Under the pieces are notes generated by a model. The model did no database searches. It saw nothing but the letters and a program-made list of their open reading frames with translations, and was not told where the DNA came from. From Paracyclopina nana (lineage: Eukaryota; Arthropoda; Copepoda; Cyclopoida; Cyclopettidae): a DNA stretch of 64,000 nt. Made by a program: the position numbers and the translations under genes. This document shows positions 1 to 11,567 of this stretch, one piece after another (the stretch's first letter is position 1; each line of letters opens with the position of its first letter). The stretch covers positions 7,440,001 through 7,504,000 of the forward strand of contig JAGUCH010000004.1 in assembly GCA_019096065.1 (NCBI GenBank), in the 5' to 3' direction.

Positions 1-850
1 ACTTAATAGGCTGCTGAGACAGGGTAAGCTAATCACTGAGCTAGCAAAATGGCTATGAAGTAATGAAAGTTAGCTAGTCTCATGCCATTTCCAAAACAGT
101 AAACTGTTTTCAAATCAGACAACTCAGCGCTGAGAAATCTCAGTTACAATTTGAGTCTGGTCAGAGTTTGCGATGGTTTTTTCACCTGCCTAGTGCCAGA
201 ATACTGAGTTGGCTCTGAAGCACAAAGTGGCTTAGTTTTTCATGTAGTTTCAGGATATGACCTGATTTTTTATCTCAGGCTGCTCAGGGCTCAGCACCGG
301 AGCTGGCATGTTTACTTTATAGACTGCTGAGACAGGGGAAACCAAAATAAACACGAAAATGGCAATTTTGAGGCATAATACTGGATTTTTTTGAAAAAGT
401 TGATAAAATAACATTTGTAGAGCTCGGGCTGGGATTTCCAAAACTGTCTTTGGTTTTGCTTAAAACCAAAGGACAACTGAGATAAAGGCAACTTTCTTGT
501 ACGCTGCATTTTGACAACTTTTTTGGGCTCAAATTAAATGGCATGTTGAGGCAGTTGCAATGGTGCCAATATTACATTTTATTAAGGTTCCTACAATGAG
601 CTATGGCTAATTCAACAATTGGACCTCAATTACTGGGGCTGCTCCCTAATAAACACGAAAATGGCGATTTTGAGGCACTAGAATGGACTTTTTTGAAAAA
701 GTTCATAAAATAACATTTGTAGAGCTCGGGCTGGGATTTCCAAAACTGTCTTTGGTTTTGCTCTAGGCCCAAGGACGACGGAGAAAATTGCAACTTTCTT
801 ATGCGCCGCATTTTGACGACTTTTTTGGGCTCAAATTAAAGGGCGCGCTG
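1..850. repeat. Imperfect direct repeat, about 302-bp period
   Basis: A stretch of about 115 bp beginning at 346 recurs nearly unchanged from 648 (offset 302). The shared block includes GAGCTCGGGCTGGGATTTCC. The following block around 505-545, containing TTTTTTGGGCTCAAATTAAA, recurs at 808-845. An older, more diverged copy seems to start at about 8 (GCTGCTGAGACAGGG, compare 322-336). Small open frames here arise only because both copies carry the same frame by chance and have no recognisable protein. The array lies in what should be the first intron of the PLC-beta gene that starts at 1266 and runs leftwards. Confidence 0.75.
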
Positions 851-1095
851 CCCCGATCCCAAATATGCGCTTACATCGCGGAAAAGTTACGTAACGGCAA
901 AGTTACCGCCATTTTAGTCCGTATGTATATGTGGTACTTTTTTCGCTCCGTGCTCGCACTCACGAGTCATCCCCTTTTAAACTTTTTATCTCCGTGGGGT
1001 GTATGGCTATTCATGCACATCATAGGTAGGTCAGAGGTTGAAAACACCCACAAATTTGAGATGTTAGGCTAAATCCCCAATTAGTAAGTCCTTAC

Positions 1096-1266
1096 TTTGC
1101 CATCACTTTTCCATGAGATGAAGAAGCCACAGTCGTCAATTTTGAATTTACAATCAGGCTCATAGTCAAAGGTCTCCTTTTCCTCAACCCACCTGTCCCC
1201 AACAGCACCCTCTTGTAATTGGGGTGGCACAGGAATTTTCCAGTCCAATTCAATGAACTTGGTCAT
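1096..1266 (-). CDS. norpA: Phospholipase C-beta (norpA/PLCB4-like), first coding exon only
   Basis: This is the N-terminal 57 residues of a phosphoinositide-specific phospholipase C-beta, which cleaves PIP2 to IP3 and diacylglycerol downstream of Gq. The peptide begins MTKFIELDWKIPVPPQLQEG and continues with FEP-like (YEPDCKFKIDD) and GFFISWKSDGK segments, the hallmark start of the PLC-beta pleckstrin-like domain; it looks closest to norpA/PLCB4. ATG is at 1266-1264 and the exon ends in phase 0 at 1096 before a GTAAGG donor. No further exon is visible between 1095 and 1, so the rest lies beyond the left edge behind an intron longer than 1 kb filled with the direct repeats. ZNF367 ends 193 bp upstream on the same strand, with AATAAA-type signals in the gap. 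The family call is firm; the subtype is inferred. Confidence 0.8.
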
Positions 1267-1459
1267 GTTGCCTTGGCAGAAAGGTTCGCGGCAAATGGTG
1301 TAAAATGTGAAGAAGCCCCTAGAGCAGAGCTGGTCATTTGTAGGGCTTCAAAGAGTGGAAATTGGCTTAGAAGAATCATGTACTATTTTATTTTATCACT
1401 TGTCAGTTTGGTAATACTACATTGTCAGTAAATATGTACAGGTTATAATTTTAGCACAA

Positions 1460-2790
<1,331 letters not shown>

Positions 2791-3272
2791 AGCTCCGGTT
2801 AAATGGCGCGACTTTAAATGTCGGTGTAGCGGAGTTAAATGCCCACGCAAACGGTGGAATTGGCGCCAACTTTTCTCATTGGCCAATGTTGACGTCACGT
2901 GACTCACAAAGTGGGGCGAAGTTCGTCAGAGTTTATTTACGTTTGTAAATCTCGTCAAATGGGTGGGGTGCACGCGCGGCTTTGTCGAGTGGAGCCGCGA
3001 GTGTTTTGGCGGCCCAAACTCCTTCTTGGACAATCGCAAGGAGGAATCGCCGCGGACATTGACTCTGCATTGCCCTGGATTTCCGATGATGCTTCGGCCG
3101 CCATTGGTTTAAATTAGCGGCGGCGCTGGCGCAGTTAAAATGTTGTTAAAAAGCTTAAAAGGCGCCAAGGCGAGCGGATGAGAATGGCGGTCGCGCAACC
3201 TCGTTCCAATCGATAAAGTTAAAGTTCGTCACCCCTGGAAATTGGAAGAGGCTGTAAAAAAGGAGGGAAACA
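2791..3272. promoter_or_regulatory. Bidirectional promoter between ZNF367 and Hillarin
   Basis: The 482 bp between the two start codons are GC-rich and carry recognisable motifs: a palindromic E2F-type site TTGGCGCCAA at 2860-2869, a double CCAAT palindrome ATTGGCCAAT at 2878-2887, a CRE TGACGTCA at 2890-2897 overlapping an E-box CACGTG at 2896-2901, and another GGCGCC core near 3161. The cluster sits 70-110 bp upstream of the ZNF367 start codon, which suits a proximal promoter. Actual binding and start sites are inferred. Confidence 0.6.
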
Positions 3273-6200
3273 ATGCTGGAGGAGCCTCCTCCGTCGGAAG
3301 TGGAGAGAAAATTCCCCGCGCGAGAAGCGTGTGGGAACAACCGAGGTACGTGAAACTGAAAGAAAGTGAAGATGATTCGCGCCGTGCATCAGCTAGGTTT
3401 TGCTCGGCTGGAAAAACACCTAAAACGATTCATATCGAGTGGGAGGACGAGGATGACAATGGCATCAGTGTGACGAGCTGCCAATTGACACATCACGTTC
3501 GCTCCGTGATCCCCGTGACTTGACGGGCGATTTTTTCTGCCTAGGCGGGGTTTCCTGTGGGCTAAGTACGCGTACATACACACACGGCAATGTAGAGGAA
3601 GACGAAGAGGGAAAAGTGAACCACCGAGCTGGCATGGTTTGGTGGTGCATCTTCCTGTGCCAATACCATACGTCTGCTCTCTCTCCAACGAGGAGGATCG
3701 CACAGGCTCTTGACATGCTCGTGCATGCTTGCAAAAGCTAGGTGTCAACCCTCCGGTCCTCAAGCTTGATCAGCCAAGCTTGCCACCGCAGCAGTTGGCA
3801 TTCATTAAAATCATGTGTGTCAATCGCGATGATTTCCTCCTCGATTTATAGTCGTACTCCGGGTAGAGCCTGTATGCATGTGAGCTCGCGTACGTACGTA
3901 TAGAGTACCTGGCTGATTTCCTCCCATGCTGGCGGAGGTGCGCTGGAGGAGTCGTGTTAGTATACGGTACTCTGGTGCCTGGCCGCTATTCAACGCTATA
4001 AGCCACTTCTGCTGATACTCGCTGTACCTTCATCATTTTCATCTGGTTTTCATATCTGCTAACGAGCTCCTCAGTCCTCAAAAGACATGCGGCCCATTAG
4101 GGAGTAAATTGAAGGGACCACAATATCTAGCAATAGGTGAGCTGTCAGGCAAATAATCTGTATAATAGCTACCCGCATTATATAGTGCTGTAGGTGTTGC
4201 ATGCATATGCGAAACGACAGATTGGAGACATCCACGAAATAAGTAAGGGCTGGGCAAATTGTCGGGAAATGTGCGCTGCTTTAACATGTAGCATGCCACT
4301 GATTCACACACGCTGTACGTAGCTCGCAGTGCAGCAGCTTTTACCTGTAACACAAGTAGGGCTTAAATTCTGATATTGTTCCAGGATTGTCATTCGATGG
4401 GAGCTGCTCCGACGACGACACCCAGTTGAGTTTCGGGCAACGCTTGAACATGTTTCGCACGGCTAACTACGTGGACAACAATTGCCTGCGCTGCGGCAAA
4501 ACGGTCTACCCCACAGACAAAGTGGGTACGTATCTTGATATTGCAATGGAATTCGGATTCCGTGAGTGTGATAGCGCTTCTCGTTTCAGGGCCCCTCAAG
4601 GACTTTACCTTTTTCCACAGCGGCTGCTTCAGGTGCGTGGAATGCTCGTCCAAGTTGACCCTCAAGACGTACTACAACAACCAGCACTCTGGCGAGGACA
4701 AGGAGGTGTACTGTAGCACGCACGTGCCCAAAATAGGGCCTGGCAAGTTCGACGGCGAGTCCATTGGGATCAAGGTTGCGCTCAACGCGCCCAAGAGCTC
4801 CAACTTTGTCAACGAGCAAATAAGGCCGGGTGGGAAGGCGAGCATTGACGCGGACGCTTTGGGCATCCGCTCGCAAATGCAGCATCACAAGGACAGCCAC
4901 TCGAACGGCACGAACAATGTCATCAACGACCAGCACCGCTGGGGCAAATTCGACAGCTCGGCCCTGCACATCCAGCATGCGCTGCGGGCCACCGAGGTGC
5001 AGCGGAAGTATTCCAAGCCGCAGGAGCAGCCCATCGAGGCGTATCTGGACCGCGAGGAGCAAATCCGGCTGGAGGCCAAGCAGAAGGAGGAGGAGGACCG
5101 GCTGTACAAGCAGTTCCTCGAGCAGAGGGCCAACGAGGAGAAGAAGGTGCTGAGCAGCGTCCAAGAGGAGTGGGAAGTGGAGCTGGAGAAGCTCACCGCC
5201 AAATTCGAGCGAGAGATGGGCAAGAAGAAGGGCAACACCGAGGACCTGCGAATCCTCACCATCAAGCATAACAAGGAGAAGGACGAGGTGAAGAAGAACT
5301 TGACCATCAAGCGCGAGAAGAAGAAGGAGTCGGTGCAGCGGAAGCTTTTGGAGCAGGAGAGGGCTGCCACGGCTGCCCTGGTGGAGAAGCACTCCCAGGA
5401 GATGATGCTGCTGATTCACGAGAAACGAGCTCAGTTCGAGGTGGAAGTGGACGGAGAGCTCCAGCAGAGCGAGTACCCCTCTCATCCCCCGCCCCCAATG
5501 CCGCCCTCCTTTGCCAAGACGGAAATCTACCGCGACCCCGACGAGTTCGCCGCGGTTGACACGCGTGCGATCAGCGTTGCTCAAGAGGACCAGAAGACAT
5601 TCACTGACCTGGTCAGGCAGCTCGTGGCCGGGTGTGCGAACGACGTGGAGAAGGCCAGGGCCATTTTCCGGTGGATCACCGTCAAGAATCTCAACTCGCT
5701 CATGTTCGAGGACATCGAGGGCGGCGACACGCCCATGGGGCTCTTGCGGGGCATCAAGTTCGGCACCGAGAGCTACCACGTCCTCTTCAAACGGTTATGC
5801 AGGTACGTTGCAATTTTTTGTCTATAAAATGATGTGTTATCACATTGACTTGAAGGAGGTCCTAACCCAAACTCTTTACAACACCCAAAAAATATACATT
5901 TTCTGAAAGCTTATGTTCTTAGGGTTTATTTGGTAGTAATTTAAAAATCCTGGCCTATGGCTTCCCATAACATAAAATTTTCAAAAACGTCTAGCACCTA
6001 CAGTTTATTAATGTTTGAGATTATTAATACCAATGACCCCCTCTGAAAAAAGAAGATCTAACTTTTTTTATTTCATTAGCAAGTCTATAAAATGCACGCA
6101 AATTGAGATATTTGCTGCCAAACTTATCATGCAAAATGAATCAAGTTAGCAGTAATCCACTTTTAGCATCGCTATATCTCCGTTTCTGTTCATCCTAGCG

Positions 6201-7960
6201 ATTTTACTATGAACTAACTTAAGTTTTATTTTTGTATTTTAGTGGGGGTCACTGAAGCTAACTATCCCCAAAAAATGAGCCATTTTTGCGCAAGACGTTT
6301 TTAAAATTTTTATGTTATTGGAAGCGATAGGCCAGGATTTTTATTTTATCACCAAATGAAACCTTGGGACATGAGCTATCAGAAAATATATAATTATTGG
6401 GTGTTGTAAGTAGTTTGGGTTAGGTCCTTTGCCAAGTCAATGTGTTATATGTGCCCTTTTTTGGCAGCTATGCTGGACTGCATTGCGTGGTGATCAAGGG
6501 GTACAGCAAATCTGCTGGTTATCAGCCGGGTGTCAAATTTGAGGACAATCGATTCCGCAACTCCTGGAACGCGGTCTACGTGGCCGGAGCGTGGCGATTC
6601 GTTCAGTGCAATTGGGGAGCCAGACATTTAGTGAATGCCAAAGAGGTCCCGAAGCCAGGAAAGGCCAAGTCTGACAGCCTTCGGTAACAAGCGGAATTTC
6701 CCCAATTGTATGACATTTCGTGATTTCCTGCTGTGTTCCAGGTACGAGTACGACGACCACTACTTCTTGACAGATCCCAAGGAATTCATTTACGAGTTCT
6801 TCCCTCTGCAATCCGAGTGGCAGCTGCTGAAGAATCCCATCACTTTGGCCGAGTTTGAGGAGCTGCCCTTCGTCCGCTCACTCTTCTTCCGCTACCAGTT
6901 GAGCTTCCCTAGTGATAACATGAAGTCAGTAATGCATACCGACTCAACAGGTAGCATATATACATTCTTGCTAATTGATCATTGGCCTCGAGCGATCATT
7001 ATTATAACTTTTTTCAGGTGCTACAACAATCCGACTGGAAATGCCGAGTCATATGCAAAACAGCCTTATCTTTCACTACAATCTCAAATTCTATGGCAAA
7101 GACACTGACAACTACGAGGGAATCAGCCTCAAACGATTTGTCATGCAGGTACTACCATAAAGAAATCTAGATTTTCACTCTGGCCCTGATCACTGATTAA
7201 AACTAATTTCAAAATTAAATATTGCACATTATATTGCCAAATTATTATATAACTCCATTTCTCATTACAGCTTTCTATGTTTAATTAGTTTCTTTTCTGC
7301 CAAAAAAAAAATATCAAACGTCATGCACATGTGCATGACTCCACTCTATACGAAATGCATTTATATTTTCTCCTTTTGCAGTCTGTTGTTGGCAATGTGG
7401 TGGCCTTTCGCGTTCATGCTCCCTGCTCAGGTGCTTTGCTTCTAGACATCTTTGCCAACGCTGTCACACCTCAGGAGTATCTCACGGGAGAGCCGATGAA
7501 GTTTAAGAGCGTGTGCAAGTTCAAGATCGTCTGCGACGACTTGCAAACTGTCATGGTTCCGTTGCCGGATTGCGCCAGCGGAGAATGGGGCCCGGCCAAG
7601 GCCACGCGCCTCTTTGGCCTTCACCCGGTCACACACGAGGATGCGCTGGTTTTCGCACATGGCGGCAATGTCGACATCATCTTCCAGATGACCAGACCAC
7701 TCACGGACTTTATGGCCACCCTCCACAAAAATGGGACCGAGGAGAAGAAGCTGAGCAAGTACGTGAGCCAGCGGGTCCAAGGGGACGAAGTGGTCTTGAC
7801 TGTGGTCTTCCCTGAAGAAGGCCAATACGGAATGGACATTTACACACGCGAGGTCAACTCGAGCAGTAGCAATTCCAATTCCGACCACCAGGAGACCGAA
7901 AAGCATTTGCTCACTCATTGCTGCAAATACCTTATCAATTTTTCGTCGGCTCGTAGGTAA
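3273..7960 (+). CDS. hil: Hillarin (LIM plus transglutaminase-like protein)
   Basis: Seven exons (3273..3345, 4385..4525, 4590..5802, 6468..6683, 6742..6950, 7018..7148, 7382..7960) give 853 aa; every junction is GT-AG and phase-compatible. A LIM zinc domain lies at about residues 58-119 (CLRC...HSGCFRC...CSTH). A charged coiled-coil region follows at about 230-380. Next come the transglutaminase-like core (about 400-540) and the C-terminal domains typical of Hillarin/KY cytoskeletal proteins, which act at muscle attachment or septin-linked cortical sites in other animals. The core lacks the usual Cys-His-Asp: the corresponding positions read Thr (FGTESY), Ser (NSWNAV) and Gln (FVQCNW), so it is probably a pseudoenzyme. 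The ATG at 3273 is the one whose frame fits exon 2 through the GTACGT donor at 3346. Intron 3 is enlarged by a MITE. Confidence 0.88.
5841..6444. mobile_element. MITE with about 150-bp terminal inverted repeats
   Basis: The left end from CACATTGACTTG (5841) matches the reverse complement of the right end (…CAAGTCAATGTG, ending 6444) over roughly 150 bp. Shared inner blocks include GACCTAACCCAAACT-like and ATCCTGGCCTAT segments. TTAT sits on both sides (5837-5840 and 6445-6448), a likely target duplication containing TTA, as in PIF/Harbinger-type elements. There is no coding capacity in 604 bp. The element fills Hillarin intron 3; without it and one TTAT the intron would be 57 bp, the normal size in this window. 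Confidence 0.85.
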
Positions 7961-8746
7961 TTTCCTCTCCTTTTCTACCTACTCTCGGTCATTTTTGTTT
8001 TGTACACATCTTCGTATTGAGTATATTGCACGCGCGTACCTTTTCCCCCAAAAATCATATCCTTTAGTTCTTATAAATTTACCTAATTTTTTATTATTAT
8101 CATAATAATGATGTACCATTCTACTATATAACTCATACTTTGTTTTGTATGCGAAATCCTAATATATGATTCAGTATTAAAAATCGAAATGTGCTTAACC
8201 ACTTATTATTATTGTATTATTGTTGCACTGAGCTAAATTTGTGGCTTGTATACTTGCGTGTTATGTTATGTAACGAGCCGTGACCGCGAAATAACCTTAT
8301 TTCACCACCGCGCGGTCGTCTCAAGGAAATCAAAGATTTTGCTTATTTGTTTTTATGGCAGAGTCTGACTCTTGAAAATGCGATCTTTGTTTAAGAGCAA
8401 TCTGATTCATAAAGAATTATGAGTCATTTAATAGTGAACTAAAAAACATAACAATTTAATAGAATATGAGTCTTCTTTTTTATGAATCACACTCTAGCGG
8501 CAAAAACGGCATAAAAAGAGTTTAACCTTGAATTCTGGTGCAGATCCCGAAAAAAGCTCTTTTTAAATGTCATTGTAGCTTTACTACTATTTATATTAAT
8601 GAAAAAGAACTTGTATCAGTGCAGGAAATCTGCCCATTCACGCAACAAAAGGTAGTTTTTGTTTTAACTACACAATATTGCGAGCACATGTTGTTGATAA
8701 TAAAACGCATGTTTTTATGCGTTTAACGATAAAATATAATGTGTAT
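7961..8746. other. Gene-free interval between Hillarin and the GPI-anchored protein gene
   Basis: AT-rich DNA separating two convergent genes, presumably holding both 3' untranslated regions. It contains a hairpin at 8282-8317 and a loose inverted repeat built on GATTCATAAA around 8408 and 8480. No coding exon is recognisable. Confidence 0.6.
8282..8317. repeat. Hairpin with GACCGCG/CGCGGTC stem
   Basis: GACCGCG (8282-8288) is followed by AAATAA, CC, TTATTT and then CGCGGTC (8311-8317), giving two nested complementary arms interrupted by a short CACCAC bulge. It lies in AT-rich intergenic DNA. Its role is unknown. Confidence 0.6.
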
Positions 8747-10927
8747 TCAAACCAGATTTTCGACGCACAGAAATACGACCAGGTAGAGAAATATCCGTGA
8801 TAATTGTGAGGCTGCCAAAGATGATGATGACGAAGTCTTGCTGCTCAAAAATTGGTTTTTGTAAGCTGTCAAGTCGAGCAGCTCATCAAAGTTGATCGAG
8901 TTGTCATCACCATTGTCATCTTCATCATCCGGAGGGTCCAAATCCTCGGGAGTGTCATTGAACATGTCTTGCTTGGGCATTCTTTCTGTGTTGATGGCCT
9001 GTGAGGGATCAACCACAATTGGGGTTGGTGGTTGGCTATTAATGATGTCTTCATTACTTTGTTGGATTGGGAAGTAATTCCCCTCCAAAGAATGTAATTG
9101 CTCTTCTTTGGCACGCATCACATCAGAAGGCACGAATCTTTGACACACTCCAACAACTCGGCTGCAAAATCACAACAGGAAATCCAATATCTATTTGTAT
9201 ATCATGCAGCACTTTCAAGCAGCTAGGCATGTAAAGTAGCAGATCTAGTAGGGCTGTAAAGTGGGAAAACACAAATAAAGTAGGCTAACTCAACTTAGCA
9301 AAAGGCTATAATTTGATAGGTTTTTTTTGCCATTTTCAGACCCAAATCATATTTTTCAAAACCTTTTCTAAATATAAGGAGTGAAAATTCTGCTTTCCAA
9401 GGGAGAAACTGTAAATAGGACATTAAGTTGTTTTCAATTATGCAATGGATGAAAAACTTAATTACACATGGGGAAAACCACTTAAGAACTGCTTGTAAAT
9501 GGATTTTTGCTTACTTTGACTTTGAACAGCGATTGAGTAAAAATCCAATTGCGTTGTCCACAATAATTCTGGCGAATGTGGTGGCTTCTTGTCCCAAATT
9601 GCCACCATCTTGACAAGTATCACCTTGGCAAGAACAGGATTTTGTTTCCTCCATAAGGCAGTCTTTAAATGCTGTATGTGCACTATTAAAAGACAACAAC
9701 AGATTTTGGCTAAATGACAGCTTTTTTGAATTACACTTACCAACATAATGTTGCTGATTCTGATGGACTGCTAATTTGCGTTTGGAGTCCTTCGTAGAAT
9801 GTTTTGCAGCTTTTTTCACTTGTGGCTGCATTTTTGATGCATTCTGCACTCTTCAAATAATCTGGAGGAAAATGATATTGATTACAAAGATTCTTGGAAT
9901 CACTTGTGTGTGCAAACATTTTTCAATTAGGCGTTGTTGGCATTTTTTATCTGCCAAAAAAAGGAGGAAGAAAAAAGACAACAATGCACAAAATGTCCCA
10001 CTTGGAGCAATTATGCTGGTGTGTGCAAATTATGCCAATTTACCTTTTTGGTAGTCTTCATTTGTACACATTTTATGCACGGAGTTAATGGAGTTGCCAA
10101 CTGCTCGATTGAACTGAGATAGCTCTGCTGCAGATATACAACTAGCTGCAAAACTTTTTGTGCAGCCAATAAAATCTGACCACATTTTTGGAAACACTTC
10201 GCTGAAATGAAGAAAAAACCTGATTGATCTCCCATGACTATTTCCTACATCAAATCAACATATCATCTGTTAATTAACGCTGTCAAGTTGGCTTACTGAG
10301 GAAAAAATAAATATTTGCAAATGACGCAACACCAGCCGGATTTCATCAGTGAGAAATAACTGATTTGTCACCGATTGTCCATGCAGTTCATGTTGCAATT
10401 ATCCTAGTTGTCGCTAACATAAAAACACGTTTTTAACTTACGCACGATGTAACATATTTTCATTCCCTCCAGATCACAAAAGTGCAATTGTTAGGAGGTT
10501 GCCGAGTTAGAAAGTGCGGAACATGATTGCATTACTACACAGAGTCGTAGACTTAACGTTTTGATGGGTCGAAAGAGGAAAGTTTCACTCTGGCGTTTAT
10601 TGCCATACAAACATGGCATATACGCAATGTTTCAATAAGCGTTACATGATCAGTTTGGCTTACCTGCAAACTCTGCTGATGTCTGTTGCGTTTGAGGGGA
10701 ACATGTTGAGCGGGTTGTCAAAGAACCCTTTGCCCATCTTGATGCACTTTTCCAGGAATTCTGGCTCACACGCGGACATGTCTTGCATTTGTACCCATGA
10801 CACTGCGAACAGGTGTAACATTGAAAAATGCTCCATTTTTACTGTTGTGCACATACCTACCATAATTGAATAGAAGAAGAGACAACAAAAGGCAGTAGTA
10901 GTTGTTGTTGCTGCTGGATGATCTCAT
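8747..10927 (-). CDS. Secreted cysteine-rich protein, probably GPI-anchored
   Basis: Six exons, complement(8747..9161, 9515..9682, 9741..9861, 10044..10201, 10664..10802, 10861..10927), join in phase to 355 aa. The N-terminus MRSSSSNNNYYCLLLSLLLF is a signal peptide. About 200 residues follow with regularly spaced cysteines (CEPEFLEKC, FIGCTKSF, ASCIS, KMCTNED, AECIKN, KSCKTF, KDCLME, CSCQGDTC, NRCS), resembling arthropod haemolymph-type four-helix cysteine-rich proteins. The second half is acidic low-complexity sequence (DPPDDEDDNGDDN), then a serine-rich stretch and a hydrophobic C-terminus (IFLYLVVFLC) that looks like a GPI signal. I do not recognise a specific ortholog; extracellular or cell-surface function is inferred from the two hydrophobic ends. 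Confidence 0.72.
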
Positions 10928-11567
10928 TTTTAGTGTGCTCCTGCTGATACTGAAAAATTGTTCGAAGTTCATTCGCGTTGGCTAGCTTCATAGTACGCTT
11001 CAATGCGGAACACTCACCTGCAATACTATCAGTGTTTCTCATTACCTTGATACGCCACCGGAAACTGAAGGATTCACTTTTATGTCGACTTAGTGTGATA
11101 TCTAAGTGTGAATAAGGAAAAGAGGACGATCCTTAATTGATGGATTTTCAGCTACCTCATGCATTTTTGACATATGCTCACATATCCTTAAGTATTTAAG
11201 TACTTTAAGTTACCTCATTTGTATGTATTCATGATTTCATGAGTTTGAGGAAATGCCTGTTTGGCCAATGTCATCCTGGGGAAAACACAAAGGCAACTGA
11301 GATTTACATACTTGTGCTCTTACTTTTTTGCTTTACGCTTTATAGAGCAACTAGAGCATATAAGCTATGTTGTGCCTATATGTTCTACATAGTATATATG
11401 GAGTAAAAGAGCGCGCGAGCTCGGATTTGCTAAATAGAAAACATTTATTCAACGAATTGGTATTCACGTCTTCTTCTGATGTATATGTATTTTGTTGGGG
11501 GATATTACACAAATAACTTATATGACAATCGACACATTGAATCCTAAGTAGAGTGCGCATCCGGAGT

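Noticed and set aside
3346-3523. Continuation of a frame from 3242 through the Hillarin exon 1 donor
   Set aside because: The in-phase Hillarin join uses another frame and the GTACGT donor at 3346; the longer frame resembles nothing.
4586-5779. Long minus-strand open frame (397 codons) opposite Hillarin exon 3
   Set aside because: It is the antisense of a codon-biased coiled-coil exon; its Leu-rich translation is the mirror of Glu/Lys codons, and it has no independent features.
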